From Rapana venosa (lineage: Eukaryota > Mollusca > Gastropoda > Neogastropoda > Muricidae), in the NCBI GenBank assembly GCA_028751875.1, contig CM054143.1:62217667-62281666 (forward strand): DNA of 64,000 nt, read 5' to 3'. Position 1 is the stretch's first letter, and every line of letters starts with the position of its first letter. Shown here piece after piece: positions 23,880 through 33,465 of the stretch. The position numbers and the translations under genes were made by a program. The notes under the pieces are model-generated. The model saw nothing but the letters and a program-made list of their open reading frames with translations, ran no database searches and had not been told where the DNA came from.

Positions 23880-24125
23880 ACGTACTCACACACACACATC
23901 TGTAATAATAAATTCATATATATGATATCTATCATATATATGTATAATATATATAGTATATATATTAATATCATAACTAATTACAGTAAGGGTCTTCAGT
24001 GAAATATATTACTTGCACTGCATTATGAATTGCTGAGAGTCATATAAAACTTCTTGATTTGTTTGGAGTGTATGTGTGTGTGTGTATGTGTGTCTCTGTG
24101 TATATATGTGTGTGTGCATGTGGTA
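23880..24125. repeat. (CA)n, (TA)-rich and (GT)n microsatellites
   Basis: ACACACACA near 23885, ATATAT-rich palindromic stretches at 23915-23965 and GT tracts at 24070-24118. Confidence 0.75.
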
Positions 24126-24599
24126 AACACTTCCATTTTTTCTCAGAAACTACTCACTCTATTAAAATGCATAAAATTGTAAAGCAAGCACTACTTTTTA
24201 TGCCATGACCTGAGCAGTCATTGGTGTACTACATGTTCTTTTTTGTCGAATGCTCAGACAACGACTATAGTTGTCTGTCATATAAGCAAAAATGTGTTGT
24301 GCTCCCGTCAAGTGCTTGACAAGTCAGGCCCAGAGCATCCGACGTCAGAGTGGGAGAGAATTGTTATTTGTTAAGTCTTTCTGGAAAAAAAGGCAGGAGA
24401 ATGGAACAAGGAGGTGCTGACAGGAAGAAAAGGAGCAAGGCAGAAACAAAGAGAAGGACAAAACAGGGAATTCCTAGCACAGAATTTTCAGAAGGTGGGG
24501 GTTCTGTTTATACTGACAGGCCCCTGGCTTCTACATGGGAGAATACCACACATTGAAATACAAGATTATTGTTTTTATCGTAACTGTTTTAAAAAAAAT

Positions 24600-24805
24600 T
24601 GTTACTATTTATATTGAGATAAATGCAAAGCACTTTATGTGCTTTTTTACATCAGTCCCCGTGATATTGTTTTATAAATTGTCATCTGTTCCCACAGCAA
24701 CACAATGCTACCACTACGAAAAGCAGAGCAGATTTACACGTGGCAAGATGTTCTGCAATCGTTCCAACTGGGCTCGTTTATAGTCTCATCGAAGGATGAC
24801 TTGTG
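24600..24805 (-). mobile_element. Degenerate SINE family A fragment
   Basis: On the minus strand it carries CTTCGATGAGACTATAAACG, then GCAGAACATCTTGCCACGTG and AGTGGTAGCATTGTGTTG. These track the middle and 3' part of family A. The tail end merges with AT-rich DNA. Confidence 0.6.
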
Positions 24806-24887
24806 GAAATATGCTTTAATTTAAAAACAACACAATGACAACATTGCTTTAATTTTATGCTGTTTGCTGCAATTATATTAATTAAAG

Positions 24888-25025
24888 GACCAGTTGGAAG
24901 TGATTAAAAAAGTATTTTGGGTTGACAGCATGCAAACATGCAACAATCAGAGCACAACAAATCGCACCGACATGCAAATCTCAAACGTCTTTGAGCATAT
25001 CGCAACGATGTCCAAGTATGCAGGA
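24888..25025 (+). pseudogene. CCDC90B/MCUR1: Damaged penultimate exon of the CCDC90B/MCUR1 gene
   Basis: From about 24957 to 25025 the three forward frames together carry the family's C-terminal coil: TDMQ in one frame, ANLK and then AYRNDV in another, and KYAG in the first again. Each switch can be explained by a missing base or a few bases, mostly at doubled letters or short homopolymers. One frame also meets a TGA just before AYRNDV. A GTAAGG donor follows at 25026. The 5' boundary is a guess: the AG at 24886-24887 lacks a good polypyrimidine tract. Either the gene is decayed here or the assembly has uncorrected deletions; the intact exons on both sides favour the latter. Confidence 0.55.
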
Positions 25026-25527
25026 GTAAGGTTGTCTTTGGTTCTTGGTTTTTGTGTGGGGGGAGGGGGGTTGACATTATACATTATTATATTATATTAT
25101 TAATGACAGAAGAAAGGGGGAGAGAAAAAGGGGAAGAATGTGTACATGTGCATATGGGGAGGAATGGAAAATGAGCAAATGGTATAGATATTAGTTATAA
25201 TCTGATTCTAGCTGGTTTAGCCATTTTGCAGTAGATTTGAAAGTGTGAACTTGTGGGAAATTTATCAAGTTTGAAAGATAACCAAGTCACAGTTTCAGAT
25301 TTCATAATTCTCATTACGGCTGTAGCATTCATTGGCTTGGATGTATAAATATTTGTTGTTATTTTTGCATTGTGAGGACGTTAAATCAGGACATCTTGTC
25401 AGTCAGGTTTATGACCCAGCAAGGTAATAAACTATTCAGCACAGCATGCCAATCACCAGTCTAATAAACTAATACTGTTTTCTTTCTGAGTAATGTAAAT
25501 AAAATGAAAAACTTGCTTTTGTTTCAG

Positions 25528-25583
25528 GAACGGTGCTGACCTGTGCGACAGTATGTCTGGGTGTGATTCGTCTATGGCAGTGA
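25528..25583 (+). CDS. CCDC90B/MCUR1: CCDC90B/MCUR1-family protein, terminal transmembrane exon
   Basis: After a TTGTTTCAG acceptor, two bases plus 17 codons read TVLTCATVCLGVIRLWQ and then TGA (25581-25583). In the family the last residues are a single membrane helix ending xxFxCxxxxLGxxRxW, so the match in length, hydrophobicity and position is exact. The required incoming phase (one base) agrees with the frame carrying ANLK and AYRNDV in the damaged exon before it. This helix anchors the protein in the inner mitochondrial membrane. Confidence 0.85.
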
Positions 25584-25689
25584 CGTCTAGAGAATTCCAC
25601 TGACTGTCTTGTAGTACATCATTCTAATGTTGACAAAATCTTATGAAAATTATGTATAAATTTTGTACAGTTATGTGTTCCTGGTGGTT

Positions 25690-26210
25690 CCTGTAAGAGT
25701 CTTAGTGGGGTTTTATTGGACCCCAACCAGCTCCTAGCCAGAGTGAGTGTGCTCTGGGCTCATTGGTAAGATTAAGACCACAGTCAAGCTTCATCCTCAG
25801 TTTTGGTTATCATACACTTCTGTGCTTATGGTGAGTTGGTTTCAAGGTCAGAGGTTTATGGGAGAAGGTTGTTGGAGGGACGTTGTGGTGGTCACCACCC
25901 CAGGAGGTTTTCCCCTCAGTCTGGCTGTGCAACTAAGCTGCTATTGCCGTCAGTAGGGGGCTTAGTAAGGGATGTCCTGTGAGTGTTGGCTCAGAACACG
26001 CGCTACTGAAGGCCACCAAAGTGACGCAGCGGCAGTGCTGGGCTCTCTGTTTGGTAGCCTCATGGTGGCCTAACAGTGGAAATCCCCCCATGGACATCTG
26101 ATGCTGTGGATGGAACTTCACAAGCCTGGTGCAGAGAAATTAAGATACACATTATGGAAATGGAAGTGACGGGAATTAGTCACCACAAAAGACAAAGCAA
26201 GAAGAAGAAG
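25690..26210 (+). mobile_element. Composite SINE: family B body followed by family F
   Basis: 25690-25810 carries the family B body (TTTATTGGACCCCAACCAGC, GTGCTCTGGGCTCATTGG, GACCACAGTCAAGCTTCATC). It runs into family F (GTCAGAGGTTTATGGGAGAA, TCTGGCTGTGCAACTAAGC, CGTCAGTAGGGGGCTTAGTA). It ends with an A-rich AAGAAGAAGAAGAAAAG tail at about 26198-26214. The AAG-repeat tail marks a retroposed 3' end, so B and F are probably one composite element here. Confidence 0.7.
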
Positions 26211-26214
26211 AAAA

Positions 26215-26690
26215 GCTAGGTATATTTATTTATGCACTATTTTTTGTGGTGAAGCATTAGATATTTTCCCGGTGTTTATTTATGCAAAAATTTTATGAAA
26301 TGCCACCACGTCATTACTGACCTCAGATAATGTGAAAATGTTTTTTTTGTGAGCAATTCTTTTTGTTAATTGTACTTCATATAGTTGCAGTTGGGTTGTT
26401 GTCATCCTTAACCTGTCTAACCTGTAACTCATGGTGGTTCATAAATCCAATATGATTGCAATCAAGCTGGTGTTATCGTAACCTGTCAAAGTAATTCATG
26501 GCTGCTCGTAAAATCAGGTTTTATGACAGTGAAAAAAAAGGTTGTGAAATGAACTGTACTAAGACTCCTTTGTACTGGTATTTGTCGTTGTTATCATAAG
26601 TGACTTCAGTGAAGATGGAGGCCTCACCATCTCATGGTGTAGCTTGGTTTGATGCGTGATCTAAAGATCAATGGTCCTAAACTTAATTGT
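26215..26690. other. Intergenic stretch without recognised features
   Basis: AT-rich; a CTAACCTGTAACTCATGG-like phrase occurs twice (about 26418 and 26478), hinting at an old local duplication of about 60 bases. No gene is seen. Confidence 0.5.
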
Positions 26691-26694
26691 CAGT

Positions 26695-26905
26695 TGCCAT
26701 ACTGAACTGGTGAAAGTGAGAGGTCCCATGAATACAGACTCCAGTCTCCCTGAAGTCCTTGGGAGGAGATAATAAACTGAGGTCCTGTGTGTGAACTCGT
26801 GCAAAGACAGTCTTGGACACATGAACAATTCCATTCCATCAGTCAAAGAGTAAGTTGTTGCATGCTGGCAGGAACGAATAGCAGAACAGAATAATAAAAA
26901 ACACA
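26695..26905 (+). mobile_element. SINE family A fragment
   Basis: Contains CCCTGAAGTCCTTGGGAGGA, GATAATAAACTGAGGTCCTG and AAGAGTAAGTTGTTGCATGC, in the order of the family A body and 3' part. The head and final tail are lost. Confidence 0.65.
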
Positions 26906-27099
26906 TCCATGCTGGTGCCCTGTTGAGACACCATTCCCTAAACGGAGATTTGATGACTGCAGTAGTGGGAAAATGATTGCATGTGTAAAACCAAAAATTA
27001 AAACTAATAGTGGGCTTCAGAACTGGAGCTAAGGATCAAAGAAAGAAAGAAAGAAAGAAAAGAAAAAAAACAGAGGAAGGTGACAAGGAAAACGCCACC

Positions 27100-27240
27100 C
27101 CCCCAAACTGTAAATGAATGTAGGGGGTGCTGCTCTTGTGGCGCATGCCCTCCCAAGGAGAGCACCCCAAAAAATTTCAGGCCCCAAAAAAAAATTAGCT
27201 GTGCTTAAAGTGGTATACAAATACAATAAAGATTTGATGG
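27100..27240 (+). mobile_element. 3' end of a SINE family D element
   Basis: GGGGTGCTGCTCTTGTGGCG, then CTCCCAAGGAGAGCACC and AATTTCAGG, ending TGGTATACAAATACAATAAA. These match the family D 3' end (compare the minus-strand copy at 16145-16260) on the + strand, with several small indels. Confidence 0.75.
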
Positions 27241-27339
27241 GGCAATGATTTAGAATGTGTTCCGCTGAATAGCCCTTAAAAAAAAAAAAAAAATAACAAA
27301 ACCCAAAAAATAGCCCTTAAAAGGCGAAAAAACATTTGA

Positions 27340-27895
27340 GTGCTTACCAAAGAAAACTATGGGAATACAACATGAAGAAAAAATTTGTCACTGAACACTA
27401 TGAGAAACTACACATGAAAAGGGAAAATATACACAGAACATATGGAACTAAAATGAAGAGAAATATACCATTCATATGAGAAATAAAAATGAAGAAACGA
27501 ACACTATGAGAACTACAAATGAAGAGAAACATATACAATGAACCTATGAGAACTCAACATGAAGAGAAAAATATACCATGAACACTATGGAATAAAAAAA
27601 AGGAAAATATCACATGAACATTGGGAATACACATGAAGGAACATTAACTGAAAAAAATGGGAATTACAAAAATGAAAAAAAAACATTTTTCCCATGAACC
27701 CAAGGGAATTTCAACTTTAAAATTACATGTATCATGAACACTAAGGGAACTACAACTGAAGAAAACATGTATCTGAAAAAATATGGGGAAAAAAACTTTA
27801 AGATAACTGTACTTCATGAAACATAAAGGGAATACAACATGAAAAATACATGTAATCATGAACATATGGGAATACAGCATGAAAAGAAATTATTA
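27340..27895. repeat. Noisy ~38-bp minisatellite
   Basis: A unit of the form ATGAACACTATGGGAATACA followed by ACATGAAGAGAAATATACC recurs about 14 times. Step lengths vary (roughly 33-42) because of many single-base gaps and additions. The noise is greater than in the other minisatellites here and extends into flanking sequence, so at least part may be sequencing error. Confidence 0.85.
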
Positions 27896-28495
27896 AAGTC
27901 TATTTTGCTTCTTACGTTATTCGCTAAAAAATTTTTTGGGTTGGTGTGGTGTTGACAGACATTTGAAGAAAATTCAGTTGTTGTGTTTTTATCATTGGTG
28001 ATCTGTTTTCAGTTTCTACAGTTTTATTTTTAAAAAAATTGTTTTATAAGTGAATTTAAGTTTTTATACTAAAGTAGGTGTTTGTCGTTGGTTTTGTTTT
28101 TTTTGTGTTTTATTAACGCCATAAGTTTGGGTCTTACCCTTGTATTTAAATTTTTTCCATGTTTCAAAGGGGGGGGTTCTTGTGATGTAAATGGGGGGTT
28201 CAGGACTTTTAAAGGTTGCGTTGTCTCTGCACTGCAGTGTGAAGTTGGTATTTTATTTAAAAATTTTGGAATTTGGGGAAGGAAACCTTGAGGTGTTTTG
28301 GCCTCAAAGTTACATTTTCAAGTTCTCGAATTTTCGTGAAAATGTGGGTGTGAAACAGTGTCAGTTGTAACTGAGATGTTTTGTTGTTGAAACTGTTTAA
28401 GTTGCTGTCAGAGAATGACTGTGTGATATTTTATCTGATTCGTTAGAGGGCTGGATGCTGAAACACTTTTGTGGTAAGACTGTTTTCATTAAAAC
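27896..28495. other. T/G-rich stretch without recognised gene
   Basis: Dominated by T-runs and G-runs (for example GGGGGGG near 28169 and GGGGGG near 28192). No exon or repeat family is seen; base-call quality is suspect for the same reason as in the preceding minisatellite. Confidence 0.45.
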
Positions 28496-28625
28496 ATGCA
28501 TCATCCCCAAAGTTGGAACGCGACTACCTTCATGGTGGGCAAAAATGGCTGTATGTAAAATCTCTCCATTGGTGAGCCTTAGATCTCTACCTGAAGAATA
28601 ACAAACAAACAAACAAACAAAAACC
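28496..28625 (+). mobile_element. SINE family C 3' domain
   Basis: CATCATCCCCAAAGTTGGAA, then CGACTACCTTCATGGTGGGC and CTCCATTGGTGAGCCTTAG, ending in an AACAAACAAACAAACAAA tail. This is a typical family C 3' end with an A-rich retroposition tail. A 130-codon reverse-strand open frame crosses it and is not a gene. Confidence 0.7.
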
Positions 28626-28764
28626 ACACACACATGGTTTTTAATACCTTGGGATTTGCCTCCAGCAGTTTTTAGAGCATCGAATGGGGCCTGGTAAGCT
28701 GAGTGACAAGGATGTTTAATGACATTTTCTTCAGGGTGAACATTTGTGCAGACTTCAATTCCCT

Positions 28765-29045
28765 TCCAGTTCTTCAGATGAGACTTCAAGCCTTGGTGCT
28801 GTGTGTGAACACATGCATAGATGATCTTGTACGGAAGTCAAGCCCCATTCCCCCTGTGAAAGGAGAGAAGGGCATCATGAACCAGTAGAAATGGATGACA
28901 AGATGTGTGCATTTCAGTATCATGAGCACACATCAACCCTGAAGACGGAATGTGGTGACCAAAATGGTGGAGAATCTGTCATCATCGCAGTAATCTTACC
29001 ATCAAGGGTGAACTTTGCAATGTTAGTCGAGGAAAGACACAGCCA
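28765..29045 (+). mobile_element. SINE family A fragment followed by a family C 3' domain
   Basis: 28765-28895 resembles the family A middle (TTCAGATGAGACTTCAAGCC, GTGCTGTGTGTGAACACATG). 28910-29040 resembles family C (CATCAACCCTGAAGACGGAA, ATCTTACCATCAAGGGTGAA). Both are degraded. Confidence 0.55.
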
Positions 29046-29429
29046 AGCCAGACTTGCCAGTTGTTGATGGTTCACTCATTGTGAATGAAAATCTCTATTT
29101 GGTTTTGAAAGCAGCAGTGCCAAGATGTAACATTTTCAGGGAAATTTGGTTATGCGGGTTTTGTTGTTATTTTTTCATTGTTGTCATAAGTTGTTTTTCT
29201 GCAGTTTGATTGAAGTGGCCTGGCTATTATTGTGCAGGAGTAGATGGTTTAAACAGTTACGTTGTCAAAGTTGAGGATCACTGGTGTTTGTATGACGTGT
29301 TTTTGCTGTGCCATTGATATGTCTCGGTGAAGCTTTCTTTTGTTTTGTTTTTAATATTTTGGAAGGGTTGGGGCAGTGGGGTTGATGTCTTTTTTTTATA
29401 TTTTTTTTTTTTAGGGGGGAGGGGTCAGA

Positions 29430-29990
29430 TTGATGTTAATTAGTACATGTACATTAGTACTCTGTTACAAATGTCTCCACAAAACAGCACCCGCCTACCT
29501 CTGTGAATGTCTTCACTTGTACACTCCTTCTCGTTTTCTCCGCTCTGCTGCAGATACCTTGTCCTTACGAATACCTAGATTCAACCAATCCACCATCGGC
29601 CGTCACTCTTTCTCAATTTCTGGTCCATTGATGTGGAATGATCTCCCTCTCTCTCTCCGCCAAAAGCCTTCTTATGACACTTTTAAATCCAGTCTCAAGA
29701 CATATTTATTTCAAACCTAAGATTTTCCTCTCCTGCTTCATCTCATAGTTGGTTTTTTTCCTGCCTTCAACAGCCAAGATTCTATTGCCCTGCCAGGGTG
29801 TGTAACCTGTGTGTGTGTGGTGTGTGTGTGCGTGTGTGCACATTTGGACTTGATGGAACTATTACTTGTTACTGGTTGTATGACTGTGTAAGAATGAGTT
29901 GAGTGCAAGCGCTTTGAATTTGTCTCTGCAAGATATAGCGCTATATAAATTCCATTTATTATTATTATTATTATTACTGTTATTATTACA
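29430..29990 (+). mobile_element. 3' end of a non-LTR retrotransposon (LINE), coding tail plus 3' UTR
   Basis: An open stretch (29430-29720) ends with the typical C-terminal tail of LINE reverse transcriptases: YKCLHKTAPAYL, then LRSAADTLSLRIPR, HSFSISGPLMWNDLPLSLR, and finally FKSSLKTYLF. The YKCLH..AP.YL, LWN.LP..LR and FK..LKT.LF motifs are shared by CR1/L2-type and related elements. Only the last ~85 residues are present; the catalytic RT domain is lost, as expected for 5'-truncated insertions. The 3' UTR ends in ATAGCGCTATATAAATTCC followed by (ATT)n (29960-29985). The same tail occurs at 18225-18335. The element is non-functional. Confidence 0.85.
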
Positions 29991-30095
29991 TCATTTTAAA
30001 TATAATTCTTGGTTCTTTATAGGGTAGTTTGCTTTCCAGCAGACTGGACAAAACCCTCTCAGTCTACAGACAAACTGTGGCAACTTAAACATTTC

Positions 30096-30302
30096 AGGAT
30101 CTGTATAGTCAGAGACAATATTGCATTCTGATCACTTTAGATCTGTACAGTCACACAATATTGAAGTTGATACTTTAGATCTGTATAGTCACACAAACAA
30201 TATTGAAGTTGATACTTTAGGTCTGTATAGTCACACAAACAATATTGCAGTTGATACTTTAGGTCTGTATAGTCACACAAACAATATTGAAGTTTGATCA
30301 CT
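30096..30302. repeat. ~43-bp minisatellite, about 5 units
   Basis: Units of the form GATCTGTATAGTCACACAAA then CAATATTGAAGTTGATACTT recur from about 30098. The second to fifth are nearly identical, while the first and last are degraded. AT-rich, with no coding role evident. Confidence 0.9.
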
Positions 30303-31235
30303 TCCAAATTTCTTCTTACTTAATGGTATGGTCTGTCTTGTCCTAAGCTTTGTTAAGTACAAACTGTAATTTAAAAAATCTTGCAGATTGCTCCAGATAA
30401 TCATGAACTGAAAAAAAAATCATCACTGTTGAGAATGAATCAAATGATGTCAACAAATATCAAAAGAAAATGCCTTCCAAAAGTCCTATCATTCATCATG
30501 TCTTTTCCTTTCCTATTGAAGTCTCAGACTGCAGACTGCATTCTAGGTAAATGTGCCCTCTTTGTAATTAGATGTGATATATGTAATACTTAAAGCAGAA
30601 CCAATGTTCAACAGAGGAAAGGGTTATTACAATAAGGGCAGGTTGTTTTTTTTAAAGTTCATTTTACTTCTTTTTAAATCTTTTACTATGTAAACTTGTA
30701 TTACTGATTTCCATACACATTTTGTTAATGTAAAAACTGTAAAAATAATTTTTTTTAATTGTTATTATATACCCCCCAAAAAGAAAAAGATTTTATTGAA
30801 ATACTTGTGATTTTGTATGCACATCTTTGCATATGTTACTTCTGTGTATCAAAAGTTATGTGCAGTCATGTACACATTGTTGCTGTAAGCCTGTTTCTAA
30901 AAAAAACAAACCCAAAACAACTGCTGTGAACATTATTATATATAGATCTTGGTCATTTGTTGTTGTTGTTTGGGCTCCTCAAGAAACAATTTTTGGGGGT
31001 CTAATTTGTGAATGTTAACTTTATGATAGTGACAAAGCAATTTTAAATTTTTTTTACTGATTGTCAAAATGTTGTATGTGCATGCATTTATGATTGGGAA
31101 AGAAGGTAGTGTCAAAGTATAGTCAGAGATCAGAATAGATTCATGCCTGTAACGCAGGAGACTAGATGTTTATTACTAAGGTTAATACACATGCCTGTGC
31201 CGTAGACATGAATTCATTCTAGATCATGATATGAG
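30303..31235. other. AT-rich stretch without recognised gene
   Basis: No exon, SINE or array is seen. Near its end (31120-31235), ATGAATTCATTCTAGATC-type phrases resemble the degenerate minisatellite that resumes at 31740, suggesting that this repeat once extended leftwards past the duplication boundary. Confidence 0.5.
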
Positions 31236-31342
31236 TGGAGGTGTGCATAATGTTTGTGTTTCAGACGATTCATTCTAACTCATGCAAGTGGTGAAGTTTT
31301 GCATGCTTGCACTGCACATGATCACTCTGGCCCTGGCCAAAA

Positions 31343-31458
31343 GCTGTGTCAGTTATTGATGTAAACTAAGCGCTGTGTCAGTTATTGATGTAAACAAAGT
31401 GCTGTGTCAGTTATTGATGTAAACAAAGTGCTGTGTCAGTTATTGATGTAAACGAAGT
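31343..31458. repeat. 29-bp tandem repeat, four units (unit 1 copy)
   Basis: GCTGTGTCAGTTATTGATGT then AAACAAAGT recurs at exactly 29-base steps (31343, 31372, 31401, 31430). Units differ at one or two bases. In unit 2 the first of these repeats overlaps the end of a short open frame. Confidence 0.95.
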
Positions 31459-31739
31459 GCTGAGGCCTGCATTACCATATTGTTATGCTTTGAAATGCTA
31501 TGTCTCTTAGCATAACAGCTTGCACTCGCCTTTAAAGAAAAAATATCTTCTGAAGTCAGAGTATGGCTGCCTATATGGTGAGATACCTGAAAAAGAGTCA
31601 TACTCGCAAAGTTTTCATCTAGTGTGCACTTTCCATCTCACTGTAATTTCCAGGTGGGATGAGCGAGTCACAGTGAATTTTCTGGGTGACCTTCCCCCTC
31701 CCCCCCTCAAGCCAGTGTTAAGCTGGGGAATGTGCAACA

Positions 31740-32420
31740 CATAGATGATCATTCATTATGGACTATGGTGTGATTGGTGTAACTCTAAAGACTTGTGCTC
31801 TAGATGAATATTTATTCTGAATTACTGCATGATTTTTGTAACTCTGCATATGAATTTGCGCATAAGGTGATATTTAATTCTAGGGTTTGATGTTTTATAC
31901 AACTCTAGTGTCAGCTTGCCTGTTATGATATTTTCATTCTGTATTTTGATGCAAGTTTGAGTAACTCTTGTATTAGTTTGGCTTGAATGATTATTCCCTT
32001 ATGGATTATGGATGTGAGTAATTATGTGTAGCTCCCAAGGTTACTCCTGTAGATGATCTAATTACTTTATCATGATGTGATCTGTGAAGTACATTGTAAT
32101 GCTTTCATTAATTATTCATCTTGATGTGATTGGTGAAGTACATTGTAATGCTTGCTCTTTCAGTAATTATTCATCTTGATGTGATTGGTGTAGTACATTG
32201 TAATGCTTTCACTTTCAGTAATCATTCATGTGATCAGTATAGTACAAAATGCTTGCACTTTCAGTAATCATTCATTCTTGATGGGATTGAGAAGATTCTG
32301 AATGCTAGGTCTTTGCCTGAACACATTCATTCTGGATTTTTTATGTAATTTTTGTACCTCCCAGTGCTTGCCTCTGTAGACGATCATTCAAGACAAATTA
32401 TGACGTGATCAGCGTAGTTT
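31740..32420. repeat. Degenerate ~57-bp minisatellite, about 12 units (unit 1 copy)
   Basis: Successive segments share the frame ATGATCATTCATTCTGGATT ... GATGTGATTGGTGTAACTCT ... ATGCTTGCACTTTCAG. Units begin near 31745, 31804, 31868, 31925, 31987, 32054, 32110, 32165, 32219, 32265, 32322 and 32380. Units around 32100-32270 are nearly identical while the outer ones are strongly diverged, the usual picture of an old array with recent homogenisation in its centre. Confidence 0.85.
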
Positions 32421-33237
32421 AGATAAGATTTTCTGTGCTTTACATAATTACCACTGTGGTTGATGGTTTTTGTTTGGGATAATTCTGAATGCTTGAGTAT
32501 TAGGCAGTAGTAATTGTTGGATAATCAGTCGTGGTCAATTTGCTCTATCCCCCCCCCCCCCCTTTTTTTTTTTTCTTTCTTCTTAATTTTCCAATTCTAA
32601 CCACATCAGTATTCTGTTGTTTTCCTGTAAGGTTAATTGCTAAAATGCATCTGAGAACAACTGCTCTAATAGATCTGAACTAAAGTTACTTCCAATGCAA
32701 TAACCACTGTGTTTTGTGGTTCTCTAGTTTTTTAGGATGAAAGATTTGTTTTCCATTTTTTCAATTTTCATTATTACAACAAAATAATTTGATCCCCCCT
32801 CCCACAACCTCCCCCCCGCCCACCCCCCCCAAAAAAAAAAAAAGGAAAGTAGCAGAATTTTTTTTTTGATTATTAAAGATGGTACATTTAATTGAAAAAC
32901 AGTGAAGTTTCTATTGATTGACATTATCAGAATAAATGTCAAATACTTGTTTGTGAATTCATAATATGCTGAGTGTATGTCTTGTACAAGGTTTGAATTT
33001 TTTTTAATTGTTTGCCAATTTTTAAAGAAGTTCCATAAAGCTTTTCCAGTACAAACAACATCCTCACCCTAAAAGAAATTTCTGAGCTAAAGATTCACCT
33101 TTTCTGGTTAGCAGTACTCTGCCTTCTGTCTGTTCTTTTTTGTCATCCTTCTTTTCCTCCCCGTTTCCTGTTTGCACACACACACACAACACAACACACA
33201 CACACAACACCCACCACACATCACACACACACACACA
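32420..33237. other. AT-rich stretch with homopolymers and (CA)n (unit 1 copy)
   Basis: C-run then T-run at 32550-32574, a C/A homopolymer block at 32796-32844 and (CA)n-rich DNA at 33175-33245. No gene is seen. The same stretch recurs at 48784-49598. Confidence 0.6.
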
Positions 33238-33465
33238 CACACACAGATGAGACTAATAAACTGAGCCCCGTGTGCAAACGCACAGCAGAAATCTTGCTTA
33301 ACAACGTAATCCTGTTCCGCTTATTCGTAAAGAAGGCCATTGTGTGCGGTGGGTGCAGATGACAAATGTATCAAAACACGCATACACACTGGGACTAGGA
33401 TTTAAAAAAAGCAATAAGTGCTTATTCCAATTATCCTCGAATAAAGAAAAAATTAAATAAACACA
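33238..33465 (+). mobile_element. SINE family A, 3' part, flanking the array on the left (unit 1 copy)
   Basis: GATGAGACTAATAAACTGAG, AACGTAATCCTGTTCCGC, then GTGCTTATTCCAATTATCCT and CGAATAAAGAAAAAATTAAA. This is the middle, 3' part and tail of family A, without a head. The satellite array begins directly after its A-rich tail. Confidence 0.8.

Larger units (their letters stand above)
21823..24887 (+). other. CCDC90B/MCUR1 intron region; expected middle coiled-coil exon not found
   Basis: In relatives, the segment after exon 4 continues with about 30-40 coiled-coil residues containing a conserved LDINLERSR motif. I looked for this in all forward frames between exon 4 and 24888 and did not see it. 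The region holds SINE fragments, a 34-base C-run at 23431 and AT-rich microsatellites. The exon may be lost, too damaged to recognise by eye, or missing from the assembly. Confidence 0.5.

Noticed and set aside
24350..24617. Basic open frames (Lys/Arg-rich) inside the CCDC90B/MCUR1 gene as the missing coiled-coil exon
   Set aside because: They show no match to the LDINLERSR region and have no splice sites in a suitable phase.
28397..28789. 130-codon reverse-strand open frame
   Set aside because: It is antisense to a SINE family C tail and its A-rich end; no protein motif.
32724..32942. 72-codon reverse open frame conserved in both units
   Set aside because: Conservation is due only to the 16-kb duplication; the sequence is homopolymer-rich.
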